A stretch of DNA of 64,000 nucleotides from Methylobacterium mesophilicum SR1.6/6 (GTDB lineage Bacteria; Pseudomonadota; Alphaproteobacteria; Rhizobiales; Beijerinckiaceae): positions 1,061,612 to 1,125,611 of the forward strand of contig NZ_CP043538.1 of the NCBI RefSeq assembly GCF_000364445.2. The letters are read 5' to 3'. The first letter of the stretch is position 1, and the number at the start of each line of letters is the position of its first letter. The notes under the pieces were generated by a model. That model worked only from the letters and a program-made list of their open reading frames with translations. It ran no database searches and was not told where the DNA came from. The position numbers and the translations under genes were made by a program. Below, piece by piece: positions 1 to 7,551 of this stretch.

Positions 1-584
1 GCGCGCAGATGCGCGAGGGCGGCCTCGCCCTCGCCGCGCATGTAGCGCGCGATGGTCGAGCTGATCTCAACGACGTCCCAGCGCTCGGGCGCGAACACGA
101 TGCGCTGCGAAGCCGGGGCAGCGGCGACGGCCGGGAATTCCGCCAGGACGGGAGACAGGTCCGGTGCGACGGCGTCGGTCGGCGCCGATCCCGGCTGCAC
201 GACCGGCTCGGCCTCCGGGATCGGTGCCTCGTCGGGGGCCGCCGCGGAGGACGGCTCGGGCTGAGGATCACCCTGCGGGTCGGAGGTTTCGGTGGTGGCC
301 TGCGCCACCGGTTCGGCCGTCCCGGCCTCCGGCACGACGGCCGCCTCGACGGCGAGCTCCTGGTCCGTGGCAGGATCGGTGGCCGTCTCGGCCTCGGCCG
401 TCTCGTCCTCGGTCGTCCCGGCCTCGGCCGTCTCGTACTTGGCCGTCACGGCCTTGGCCATCTCGATGGCGGAGATCCCGGTCGCGGGCGTCTCGGCCCC
501 GGCCTCGGACGGCACATCCGCATCAAGCGGCGGCTTCGGCTCCCAGGCGGGACGTCCCCCTCTCGGTCGACGCGGCTTTCCCAT
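1..584 (-). CDS. Phasin-type protein, N-terminal 194 residues (runs off window)
   Basis: The reading frame starts at an ATG at 584, preceded by a strong AGGAGGAG Shine-Dalgarno, and stays open to base 1, so the C-terminus lies outside the window. The first ~20 residues are basic (MGKPRRPRGGR). Residues ~20-150 are a low-complexity Ala/Glu/Pro/Thr acidic region with repeated TAEAE-type units. A structured segment then begins (FAPERWDVVEISSTIARYMRGEGEA), which resembles the helical start of phasin-family proteins. Phasins coat polyhydroxybutyrate granules. It lies 198 bp downstream of a second, short phasin gene on the same strand, with a hairpin between them. The phasin call is an inference from the last ~40 residues and the neighbour; the long acidic N-terminal extension is unusual for the family. 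Confidence 0.6.
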   Translation of the reverse strand, partial: MGKPRRPRGGRPAWEPKPPLDADVPSEAGAETPATGISAIEMAKAVTAKYETAEAGTTEDETAEAETATDPATDQELAVEAAVVPEAGTAEPVAQATTETSDPQGDPQPEPSSAAAPDEAPIPEAEPVVQPGSAPTDAVAPDLSPVLAEFPAVAAAPASQRIVFAPERWDVVEISSTIARYMRGEGEAALAHLR

Positions 585-746
585 CGCGCGATCTCCTCCT
601 GTCCGCGGCAGCTCGTTCCGGGCGGAGCGGCGGCCGGAGGATCGTGCGCGGCCGGCCCGCTCGCCCCCCCGGGGCCGGACCTGTGACGCTCGGGCGTCGA
701 AATCTCTGGGTCCGGCCGGCGCGAATCGGCCGTCCGGATGCCGGAA

Positions 747-772
747 CGCGACCCCGGATGACCGGGGTCGCG
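747..772 (-). terminator. Hairpin downstream of phasin gene
   Basis: An 11-bp perfect stem (CGCGACCCCGG / CCGGGGTCGCG) with a 4-base loop lies 11 bases beyond the phasin stop codon. There is no strong U-tract, so termination is inferred from position and stem strength. Confidence 0.55.
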
Positions 773-782
773 CGGTTTCGCC

Positions 783-1136
783 TTAGCGGGCGGCGTTCTG
801 GGCGAGGGCGCCGTAGTCCTTGGCCTGCGCCTGCAGGGCGGCGAACTGGCTGCGGACGAACTCGGACTGGAGCTCGAAGGCCTCGCGCAGGTCCTTGGTG
901 CGCACGAGCTTCTGGGCGAAGTCGAAGGTCGCGTTGGCGTTGGTCTGCGCGTGATCGAACCCCTTCGCGACCGCCGCGGTGAAGGTCGACTGGAAGGTCT
1001 GGCCCGAGGCCTGGACCTGCTCAGTGGCCTTGATGGCGTTCGCCATGAGGGTGCCGACGGCGTTGCGGGCCTGGTCGACGCTCTTCTCGGCGAAGTCGCG
1101 CATCTCGGTCGGGATCTCGAAGTTCGGGGTCTGCAT
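783..1136 (-). CDS. Phasin family protein (PHB granule-associated)
   Basis: The product is 117 residues, MQTPNFEIPTEMRDFAEKSV to ...ALAQNAAR. It is all-helical, with no cysteine and no signal peptide. The pattern fits the short alphaproteobacterial phasin_2 family: E-M-R-x-F-A-E-K-S-V-x-Q-A, then F-x-F-A-x-K-L-x-x-x-K-x-x-x-E-A-x-x-L-Q-x-E-F-x-R. Phasins bind the surface of polyhydroxybutyrate granules and control their size. The ATG at 1136 is chosen because GGAG lies just upstream; in-frame ATGs at 1151 and 1154 are alternatives. The gene has its own well-formed promoter with a PhaR-like palindrome at 1195-1224, so granule-dependent derepression is likely. The family assignment is strong; the exact paralogue is not known. 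Confidence 0.88.
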   Translation of the reverse strand: MQTPNFEIPTEMRDFAEKSVDQARNAVGTLMANAIKATEQVQASGQTFQSTFTAAVAKGFDHAQTNANATFDFAQKLVRTKDLREAFELQSEFVRSQFAALQAQAKDYGALAQNAAR

Positions 1137-1194
1137 CGATGTCTCCAGCATCATTCTTGGAGCGGGACGTCGTCTGCGTCCGCGGTGACGCGCC

Positions 1195-1224
1195 TCTATA
1201 TGTTGCACTGCAACAAGAAGTCAA
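1195..1224 (-). promoter_or_regulatory. Phasin promoter with embedded PhaR-like operator
   Basis: On the minus strand a -35 TTGACT (1219-1224) and a -10 TATAGA (1195-1200) are separated by exactly 18 bp. The spacer contains the perfect palindrome TGTTGCANTGCAACA (1201-1215). Known PhaR repressors of alphaproteobacteria recognise TGC/TGCA-rich inverted repeats and repress phasin genes until granules titrate them. A repressor here would block RNA polymerase directly. The rest of the 1137-1451 gap shows no gene. Confidence 0.7.
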
Positions 1225-1451
1225 GTGCATGTTTCGGGGTCGATGCCGGATGGGCAGGACCTGATAAAATGCCGGTGTCAAGGTTCCGTACAGTCCCCGG
1301 CAGACTCGGCCGCCTCCGAATCGCTCACGCTCAAGCTCTGCCAGATATTGGCGGCTCGCGGGCCGACATTCGCGACGCGGGCTGGCTTTACAAAATTATT
1401 TCTCGATGTCCAGAGGGCAGGCAAAGGATATTGTATTCTGTTCGCTGACGC

Positions 1452-2738
1452 TCAGGCGGGTTCGATTCCGGGACTGTGCGGGCGCGGCGCGGGTCGCGCA
1501 TGTTGCGACGCACCAAGATCCGACCGGGCGAGGCCGATATAGAGGGCCTGCAGCGCCGCCGCGTGCACGGCGAGCGTCATCGGCTCCGCACGGAAACGGC
1601 GCCGGGCTTCGGCTCCGAGGGTGCGGGTCCGGGCGTCGTCCCGCAGGGCTGCGAACGCGTCCGCCAGCGGCGCCACCTCCGGGGCGACGACGAAGCCGGT
1701 CTCGCCGTGCCGGACCTTCTCGGCGGCGCCCGAGCGGTCGGAGGCCACCACCGGGATCCCGGCCGCCAGCGCCTCGTAGACGGTGAGCGGGCCGGTCTCG
1801 TACCAGCGCGACGGGGCGGCCAGGGCCCGCGCGCGGGTGCGCAGCATCGCCCAGACCGCCTCGGGCGCCTGCCAGCCCACCACCTCGACCCCGGGCCGGC
1901 CGCGCAGCTCAGCCTCCAGCGGGCCGGCGCCGATGAACAGGGCGGTCAGGCCGGCGGCCCTGGCCGCGTCGGCCACGAGATCGGCGCCCTTCTCCCGGGT
2001 CAGGCGTCCGACATACGCGACCGCGTCGCCCCCCGCCGGCGCGGCCGGCGGCCCGTCCGCGACCCGGACCGGGTTGTCGACGCGGTGATGGGTGACCGCA
2101 TCGCCGCCCAGGAGGTCGCCCATCCGCTCCGCGACGAGACGGCGGCTCGCGTCGCAGACGTGGACGACGTGGAGCGGGCGGCCCCTCAGCACCCGCCGCA
2201 GCGTCGCCGCGCGGGCGACGCGCACGAGCTTGTGGGCGCGGCTGCGCGGATCGCAGGGCGCCGCGAGGCAGGCCGCCGACAGGGGTACGCGCCCGCAGGG
2301 CTCGGCCCGGTCGAAGCGGTAGTAGACGCCGTTGGGGCAGGCCAGGGCGTAATCGTGCAGGGTCACGACCAGCGGCGCGCCCGCTGCCGCGAGGATCGGG
2401 AAGACCGCCGGCGACAGGGCGCGGGTCCACTGGTGCAGGTGGATGACGTCGGGCCGCGTCGGCAATCCGCCGAGCGCGGCGGCGAGGCCGCGCGCCGCCG
2501 CCGCGTGCCAGAGGCCGGCCGCCGCCGCCCGGGCCCCGCCGAGCGACCAGATGTCGGGCAGGTCGAGCACGACCCGCCGGATGCCGGCATGATCCAGCAT
2601 CGGGTCGGCGGGGCCGGCGATCGCCTGGATGTAGGTCACCGCGACGCCCGCCTCGGCGAGCCCGCGGGCCGATTCGAGCGCGACCTTCTCGGCGCCGCCG
2701 CTGGCGGCCGCGAACTCGGCCAGGATCACGACGTGCAT
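1452..2738 (-). CDS. GT4-type glycosyltransferase, paralogue A
   Basis: The 428-residue protein starts MHVVILAEFAAASGGAEKVA and has two Rossmann-like halves typical of GT-B glycosyltransferases. The acceptor-side half carries HDYALACPNGVYYRF followed by PLSAACLAAPCD, a four-cysteine pattern shared with the divergent neighbour. The donor-side half has VAYVGRLTREKGADLVADA, then PSRWYETGPLTVYEALAAGIPVVAS, the family 4 E-x7-E nucleotide-sugar region. Such enzymes transfer a sugar from a nucleotide donor onto a lipid or polysaccharide acceptor on the cytoplasmic face of the membrane. The start at 2738 has GGGGGAG upstream. It shares a 111-bp divergent region with paralogue B, suggesting one duplicated surface-glycan locus. 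Donor and acceptor cannot be read from the sequence. Confidence 0.85.
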   Translation of the reverse strand: MHVVILAEFAAASGGAEKVALESARGLAEAGVAVTYIQAIAGPADPMLDHAGIRRVVLDLPDIWSLGGARAAAAGLWHAAAARGLAAALGGLPTRPDVIHLHQWTRALSPAVFPILAAAGAPLVVTLHDYALACPNGVYYRFDRAEPCGRVPLSAACLAAPCDPRSRAHKLVRVARAATLRRVLRGRPLHVVHVCDASRRLVAERMGDLLGGDAVTHHRVDNPVRVADGPPAAPAGGDAVAYVGRLTREKGADLVADAARAAGLTALFIGAGPLEAELRGRPGVEVVGWQAPEAVWAMLRTRARALAAPSRWYETGPLTVYEALAAGIPVVASDRSGAAEKVRHGETGFVVAPEVAPLADAFAALRDDARTRTLGAEARRRFRAEPMTLAVHAAALQALYIGLARSDLGASQHARPAPRPHSPGIEPA

Positions 2739-2849
2739 GCGGCTCCCCCGGCCTTCGACCGAGGGACCATGGCGGAGACCGGTTTACGGGGGATCAACCG
2801 CCGGCTGTTAGTGACTTCGGTCCCGGATCACAGCGGCGGAGTCCCTGAC

Positions 2850-4115
2850 GTGCACGTCGTCCTCGTCGCAGACCACGCCGCCATCAACGGCGGCCAGGCC
2901 AAGGTTGCCATCGAGTCGGCCCTCGGCCTCGCCGCCCGCGGCGTGCGCGTGAGCCTGTTCGCCGCGGTGGGACCCGTGGATCCGCGGCTGGAGCCCGCCG
3001 GCATCCGGGTGGTCTGCCTGGATCAGGACGACGTCACCACGGCGCGCAGCAAACTGGCCTTCGCCGCGCAGGCGATCTGGAACGGGGCGGCGGGCCGGGC
3101 GCTGGCGCGGGAACTCGCCGCCTGCGATCCCCGCGACACGCTGGTCCACGTCCATGCCTTCGCCAAGGCGCTCTCGCCCGCGATCGGCCCGGCGCTCCGG
3201 GCCTCGAGGCTGCCCTGCCTCTACACGATGCACGAGTTCTTCCTGGTCTGCCCGACCGGCGGCTTCTACGCCTACCCGGAGCAGCGGATCTGCCACCGGC
3301 GGCCCATGTCGGCCGCCTGCGTCGTGGCGAACTGCGACGCCCGCAGCTATCCGCGCAAGGTCGCCCGGATGATCCGCCATGCCGGCCTCACCCAGGTGGC
3401 CCGGCTGCCGGAGTTGTTCGCCCACGTCATCACGATCAGCGACCTGCAGGAAGGCGTCGTGCGGCCGCTGATGCCGCCGGGCACCGCGTTCCACCGGGTC
3501 GACAACCCGATCGCCGTGGCGCGGGCGCCGGTTCGGGACGAGCCGCCGGGCGACTTCCTGTTCGTCGGGCGGATCTCCACCGAGAAGGGCGCGCCGATCT
3601 TCGCCGAGGCGGCCCGGCGGGCGGGCGCACGCGCGGTCTTCGTGGGCGACGGCCCCCAGCGGGCCGAGCTCGCCGCGCGCTACCCGGAGGCGGTGATGCT
3701 CGGCTGGCGCGACGCCGCGGGCGTGCAGGCGCTGATGCGGCAGGCCCGGGCGCTGGTCTTCCCGAGCGTCTGGTACGAGGGCCAGCCGCTCACCGTCTAC
3801 GAGGCCCTGGCCTGCGGCACGCCGGTGATCGTCAGCGATGCCTGCGCGGGTCGGGAGGCGGTAGTCGACGGCGAGACCGGGTTCTGGTTCCGCTCGGGCG
3901 ACCCGGAGGCGCTGGCCGCGCATCTGCGCCGCCTGTCGGAGGACGGGCTCGCCGCCCGGATGGGCCGCGCCGCCCACGACCGCTACTGGGCGGCGCCGCT
4001 GACCCTCGACGCGCATCTGGACCGGCTCGAAGGGGTCTACGAGACCGTGATGCGCGAGGCGTCCGCGCGCGGGCCAGCAGTCGCGGGGGCCAGGCGGCCG
4101 CTCGCCACCGCGTGA
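2850..4115 (+). CDS. GT4-type glycosyltransferase, paralogue B
   Basis: The protein is 421 residues from a GTG start at 2850, chosen because GGAG precedes it and the N-terminus (V/M-HVVLVADHAAINGGQAKVA) then aligns exactly with paralogue A. An in-frame ATG at 2769 would add 27 residues without similarity. Conserved blocks are HEFFLVCPTGGFYAY, PMSAACVVANCDARS, FLFVGRISTEKGAPIF and PSVWYEGQPLTVYEALACGTPVIVS, which mark a retaining GT4 enzyme. It is divergently transcribed from paralogue A. No polymerase, flippase or further transferase lies nearby, so the glycan it builds is unknown. Confidence 0.85.
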   Translation: MHVVLVADHAAINGGQAKVAIESALGLAARGVRVSLFAAVGPVDPRLEPAGIRVVCLDQDDVTTARSKLAFAAQAIWNGAAGRALARELAACDPRDTLVHVHAFAKALSPAIGPALRASRLPCLYTMHEFFLVCPTGGFYAYPEQRICHRRPMSAACVVANCDARSYPRKVARMIRHAGLTQVARLPELFAHVITISDLQEGVVRPLMPPGTAFHRVDNPIAVARAPVRDEPPGDFLFVGRISTEKGAPIFAEAARRAGARAVFVGDGPQRAELAARYPEAVMLGWRDAAGVQALMRQARALVFPSVWYEGQPLTVYEALACGTPVIVSDACAGREAVVDGETGFWFRSGDPEALAAHLRRLSEDGLAARMGRAAHDRYWAAPLTLDAHLDRLEGVYETVMREASARGPAVAGARRPLATA

Positions 4116-4197
4116 CACCCACGCCGGTCAGAGCCGTGCGCGATGGCATTGCACAGGGTCCGCGACACAAGCCAGGGAAGCCCTGGACCAGCTCTCC

Positions 4198-4329
4198 CAC
4201 CCATCCCCCCTCATCCTGAGGTGCCGGAGCGCAGCGGAGGCCTCGAAGGAGCCCTCCAGCCGGCGCGCGATCCCTGGAGAGCTCCTTCGAAGCGGCTGCG
4301 CAGCACCTCAGGATGAGGGGGGATGGGTG
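4198..4329. repeat. Dispersed inverted repeat, family A, copy 1
   Basis: This 132-bp element begins CACCCATCCCCCCTCATCCT and ends with the exact reverse complement, giving a perfect terminal stem of about 27 bp. The interior carries GCAGCGGAGGCCTCGAAGGAG on one side and CTCCTTCGAAGCGGCTGCGC on the other, so the whole unit can fold into one long hairpin. Related copies lie at 6712-7097 (split), 17221-17357 and 47975-48113. It fills most of the gap 4116-4499; no gene is seen in the remainder. Confidence 0.85.
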
Positions 4330-4499
4330 AGATCGCCGGTGTCCAGGACACCGTCGGATCCTGTGTGACGCGGCCGCCTCGCTGCGCGCGCGATGACGGA
4401 GGGGACATCTCGACCCGGAAAGATCGGAAACACCGGCCCTCCCTCGCGTTGATGCCCACCAGCACCCTTGCGTGCCCCCGTCACGGACGAGCGTGAGAC

Positions 4500-4676
4500 A
4501 TGGCCGACGACCACAAGCCGAACGAGACCAAGCCGGGCTTCCAGCAGGGCAGCGCCAAGCCGGGCGACGACAAGCACCCCGACAACAAGCAGGAGAAGCT
4601 CAACGAGCGCCTGGACGACGCCCTGGAGGAGACGTTTCCGTCGAGCGACCCGGTCTCGGTGAAGATCACCAAGTAG
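4500..4676 (+). CDS. Small conserved hydrophilic protein with ETFPSSDP motif
   Basis: This is a 58-residue protein, MADDHKPNETKPGFQQGSAK ... LNERLDDALEETFPSSDPVSVKITK. It is highly charged, with no signal peptide, membrane helix or cysteine. The C-terminal motif LDDALEETFPSSDPVSV is a recurrent ending of small uncharacterised proteins in Rhizobiales, which supports a real gene. The start lacks a strong Shine-Dalgarno (GTGAG nearby). It stands alone between two repeats, and its function is unknown. Confidence 0.7.
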   Translation: MADDHKPNETKPGFQQGSAKPGDDKHPDNKQEKLNERLDDALEETFPSSDPVSVKITK

Positions 4677-4727
4677 GGGTTGGCCTCCGCCAGGGAGCTG
4701 AGCCCGTCACCTGCCGACCGGAGAAAC

Positions 4728-4848
4728 GCTCTCTCCTCCCCTTGTGGGGAGGAGCCGGAGGCGGGGTCAGAGCAGGATCGGGCGGAGCGGTGCCTTCTGG
4801 ACCACCCCCACCCCTGGCCCCTCCCCGCGAGGGGAAAGGGGAAAGCGC
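4728..4848. repeat. Dispersed inverted repeat, family B, copy 1
   Basis: The unit starts GCTCTCTCCTCCCCTTGTGG and ends CTCCCCGCGAGGGGAAAGGG plus GAAAGCGC. The outer arms are inverted (CCTCCCC / GGGGAGG type), with internal CGGTGCCTTCTGGACCACCC. A clearly homologous unit lies at 63051-63173. It sits between the small ETFPSSDP gene and the 3' end of mcd. Confidence 0.8.
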
Positions 4849-4877
4849 GCGGATGGCTCTGTGAACCGCCCGACTGA

Positions 4878-6560
4878 TCAGGCGGCTTCGAGTAACCGGC
4901 GAGCGATCACCTGGGCCTGGATCTCCGCCGCGCCCTCGAAGATCGAGAGGATGCGGGCGTCGCACAGGATCCGGCTCACCGGGTATTCCAGCGCGAAACC
5001 GTTGCCGCCGTGGATCTGCAGGGCGTTGTCGGCCGCCGCCCAAGCGACGCGGGCGCCCAGCAGCTTCGCCATCCCGGCCTCGAGGTCGCAGCGCTTGCCC
5101 TCGTCCTTCTCGCGGGCCGAGAAGTAGGTGAGCTGGCGGGCGATGTTGATCTCCACCGCCATCATGGCGAGCTTGTCGGCGACCCGCGGGAAGCTGACCA
5201 GCGGCTTGCCGAACTGGACCCGCTCCTCGGCGTAGCGCAGCCCCACGTCGAGGGCCGACTGGGCGACGCCGATGGCGCGCGCCGCCGTCTGGATGCGGGC
5301 CGATTCGAAGGTCTGCATCAGCTGGGCGAAGCCCTTGCCCTCGACCTCGCCGAGCAGGTTGGCGGCCGGCACCTCCAGTCCCTCGAAGGCCAGCTCGTAC
5401 TCCTTCATGCCGCGGTAGCCGAGCACCTCGATCTCGCCCCCCGACAGACCCTGCACGGGGAAGGGATCCTCATCCGTCCCGCGCGGCTTCTCGGCGATCA
5501 GCATGGAGAGGCCCTTGTGGCCCTTCTCCTCGGGCTTGGTGCGCACCAGGACCGTCATGATGTCGGCGCGGACCGGATGGGTGATCCAGGTCTTGTTGCC
5601 GGTTATTTTCCAGACATCGCCGTCCTTGACCGCGCGCGTGCGCAGGCTGGCAAGGTCCGAACCCGTGTTCGGCTCGGTGAAGACGGCGGTGGGCAGGATG
5701 TCGCCCGAGGCGATCTTCGGCAGGAAGCGCTGCTTCTGCTCCTCGGTGCCGCCGCACAGGATCAGCTCGGCGGCGATCTCCGAGCGGGTGCCGAGCGAGC
5801 CGACGCCGATATAGGCCCGGGACAGCTCCTCCGAGACCACGCACATGGCGGTCTTGGGCAAGCCCATGCCGCCGTATTCCTCGGGGATCGTCAGCCCGAA
5901 GACGCCGAGCTCGGCCATCTTCTGCACGATCTCCATCGGGATGTAGGCGTTCTTCAGGTGCCACTCGTGCGCCTGATCGACCACCTCGGCCTTGCCGAAG
6001 CGGCGCATCTCGGAGCGGATCGCCTCCATGTCCTCGTCGAGGCCCGAGGCGCCGACCGTGGCCGAGCCGCTGCCGTCGCGCATCTGGGCGACCAGGGCGG
6101 CGCGGTTCTCCGGGGTGTTGCCCTCGGCGATCAGGGTCTCGACGGCGTCGGTGCGGTAGGAGGCCACCTCCTTGGCGGTGAGCCCGAGGGAGCCGGTGGG
6201 CCGGACCATCTCGCCCTGGCTCATCGGGATGCCGGAGAACAGCTGGTCGAGGTACTCGCCGGCGCCGATCCGCACGAGGAGCGACTCCGTCTCGCCGAAC
6301 CGGCCCTCCGCCTGGAGGCGCTCGGCATAGCCGCCGAGTTCGGCGATGGCCTCGGCGTAGGTCGCGAGCCACGCGAGGCCGTGGGCGGCGTGCTGCTGCC
6401 CTTCGAGCTTGGCCGCATCGACGCGCCCGTCCGTGCCGAGGATCCGCGTCCGGACCCGGCGGGTGGCCTCCGCGGCGAGGGCCTTGGCGCTCTCGCCGGC
6501 GGACTTGGTCAGGGAGACGAGATCCTGCGGTTCGGTCTGGATGGCGGGGGATGCGGACAT
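4878..6560 (-). CDS. mcd: (2S)-methylsuccinyl-CoA dehydrogenase
   Basis: The 560-residue protein is much longer than the usual ~385-residue acyl-CoA dehydrogenase because of an N-terminal extension of ~170 residues, the size and layout typical of methylsuccinyl-CoA dehydrogenase. The ACAD core starts near residue 180. It carries EEYGGMGLP, FTEPNTGSDLASLRTRA (FAD/substrate loop), ITGNKTWITHPVRAD, RVQFGKPLVSFPRVADKLA, and the C-terminal QIHGGNGFALEYPVSRILCDARILSIFEGAAEIQ. The enzyme oxidises (2S)-methylsuccinyl-CoA to mesaconyl-CoA in the ethylmalonyl-CoA pathway, which regenerates glyoxylate during growth on C1 and C2 compounds, and passes electrons to ETF. The ETF-ubiquinone oxidoreductase encoded 10 kb away would receive them. 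It is monocistronic. A generic long acyl-CoA dehydrogenase is the alternative. Confidence 0.85.
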   Translation of the reverse strand: MSASPAIQTEPQDLVSLTKSAGESAKALAAEATRRVRTRILGTDGRVDAAKLEGQQHAAHGLAWLATYAEAIAELGGYAERLQAEGRFGETESLLVRIGAGEYLDQLFSGIPMSQGEMVRPTGSLGLTAKEVASYRTDAVETLIAEGNTPENRAALVAQMRDGSGSATVGASGLDEDMEAIRSEMRRFGKAEVVDQAHEWHLKNAYIPMEIVQKMAELGVFGLTIPEEYGGMGLPKTAMCVVSEELSRAYIGVGSLGTRSEIAAELILCGGTEEQKQRFLPKIASGDILPTAVFTEPNTGSDLASLRTRAVKDGDVWKITGNKTWITHPVRADIMTVLVRTKPEEKGHKGLSMLIAEKPRGTDEDPFPVQGLSGGEIEVLGYRGMKEYELAFEGLEVPAANLLGEVEGKGFAQLMQTFESARIQTAARAIGVAQSALDVGLRYAEERVQFGKPLVSFPRVADKLAMMAVEINIARQLTYFSAREKDEGKRCDLEAGMAKLLGARVAWAAADNALQIHGGNGFALEYPVSRILCDARILSIFEGAAEIQAQVIARRLLEAA

Positions 6561-6711
6561 GCGTTCAGCTCGCGTGGCGTTTTATTGGATCGTGTCTTTT
6601 AACCTGTTCGGGCGCGGAGCCGAAGCAGATTTCGTTTGCGGCGTCTTGAACTGAAGTTGAAGACGCGACGACTTGGCGAGAACCCGTTCGACTTGGGAGG
6701 TCCAAATTTCA

Positions 6712-6786
6712 ACCTCATTCTGAGGTGCCGGAGCGCAGCGGAGGCCTCGAAGGAGCCCTCCAAGAGCCGCGCGATCCTGGAGCCCT
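6712..6786. repeat. Family A repeat, left half (interrupted copy)
   Basis: This stretch (AACCTCATTCTGAGGTGCCG ... GATCCTGGAGCCCT) matches the left arm and centre of family A and then stops. The missing right arm is found at 7047-7097, after a 263-bp insertion. The gap between mcd (6560) and the small secreted gene (7358) contains only this interrupted repeat and the inserted material. Confidence 0.8.
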
Positions 6787-7049
6787 ACGATGAGGCGCTT
6801 CAGAAAACCCGTCTGTGTCTCGATGGCTACGACCAGGGATCCGACCCGTCATTCAGGGGCGCCGCAGGCGAGCCCGGACCCGGAGGGCACGCCGGAGGCG
6901 GGCAATCCAGAACCGCTGTTGGTGCAGAGTCTTGGCGCGGTGGCGGGTCCGGAATGACGGAGTGAAGCGGCTGCGATGCGTCGATAGAGTGGGAGTTGAG
7001 CCATCCGCCCGAACGGGCGACGAAAATCGCACGGTGTCTGACTCTTAGC
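6787..7049. other. Insertion splitting the family A repeat
   Basis: The insert is 263 bp and is flanked by a near-identical 11-bp direct repeat (CCTGGAGCCCT at 6776-6786, CCTGGAGCTCT at 7050-7060), which looks like a target duplication. No terminal inverted repeats or transposase are seen. Its middle (6861-6961) is a copy of repeat family D. It may be a small non-autonomous element or the product of recombination between repeats. Confidence 0.55.
6861..6961 (+). repeat. Dispersed repeat, family D, copy 1 (nested)
   Basis: The sequence GCCGCAGGCGAGCCCGGACC ... GGCGGGTCCGGAATGACGG is similar to the reverse complement of 50994-51113, with indels in the middle. It lies inside the insertion that interrupts the family A copy. 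Confidence 0.65.
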
Positions 7050-7097
7050 CCTGGAGCTCTCCTTCGAGGCCCGCTGACGCGGGCACCTGAGGATGCG
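7047..7097. repeat. Family A repeat, right half (interrupted copy)
   Basis: AGCCCTGGAGCTCTCCTTCG then AGGCCC...GGGCACCTGAGGATG matches the right arm of family A and completes the copy begun at 6712. Confidence 0.75.
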
Positions 7098-7151
7098 GTG
7101 GTGTTTGGGAGATCGCCGGCTTCGATCGACGGACGGGTCACGTCCGACCGC

Positions 7152-7358
7152 TCAGCGCTTCTGTTCGCAGCGCGTCTTCACATAGGCCCCGTCCTCGCCC
7201 TTGAACCCGGAATTGGCCGCCAGCACCGGCCCCTGCACGAGGCATTCCTGGAGCGTGTGGGCCGGGCCGGTGACCACGTCGATGGCGGTTTCGCGGGAGC
7301 AGTCCGGCGCCTGGACGGAGGCGGCGCAGATGAGGGCGACGACGACGATCGAATTCAT
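7152..7358 (-). CDS. Small secreted cysteine-containing protein
   Basis: The product is 68 residues, MNSIVVVALICAASVQAPDC ... VKTRCEQKR. The first ~16 residues form a short hydrophobic signal-like segment. The mature part has three cysteines (CSRET, ECLVQ, RCEQKR). A good GGGAGG site precedes the ATG at 7358, which supports translation. Small proteins of this look occur commonly in Methylobacterium genomes; no function is recognised. Export to the periplasm is inferred. Confidence 0.7.
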   Translation of the reverse strand: MNSIVVVALICAASVQAPDCSRETAIDVVTGPAHTLQECLVQGPVLAANSGFKGEDGAYVKTRCEQKR

Positions 7359-7453
7359 GGGGCCTCCCGTGAGTCGGGCCCGGCTCTCAAGACGGCGGGC
7401 GGCGTCTACCGAAAGATGGAAGTCCTGGGCCTGGTTCCATCGGCCCGGAGACT

Positions 7454-7546
7454 GCGTCTTTGCGACCGGAGGGCAGCGAGCCAGGGCAGCGCTGCGCTCG
7501 GAAGCGTCGCGCATCTCCGGGTCGCTCCGCTGCACGCGATGACGGC
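7454..7546. repeat. Dispersed inverted repeat, family C, copy 1 (diverged)
   Basis: It opens with GCGTCTTTGCGACCGGAGGG and closes with GGGTCGCTCCGCTGCACGCG plus ATGACGGCG. The arms are a degenerate version of the GTCTTTGCGAGCGNAGCGAAG / CTTCGCTGCGCTCGCNATGAC pair seen at 13134-13225, 15270-15361 and 19453-19543. It abuts the 3' end of the oxidoreductase gene. Confidence 0.7.
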
Positions 7547-7551
7547 GTGCG

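Noticed and set aside
9..982. Several long plus-strand frames at the left end
   Set aside because: They are antisense to the two phasin-type genes and have the skewed Arg/Pro/Ser composition of shadow frames.
1458..1480. GGGTTCGATTCC resembling a tRNA T-loop
   Set aside because: The flanking bases do not form a T-stem, no other tRNA arms are present, and it lies at the 3' end of the glycosyltransferase gene.
2769..2849. Upstream ATG extending glycosyltransferase B
   Set aside because: The extra 27 residues match nothing in paralogue A, and the GTG at 2850 has a better ribosome site.
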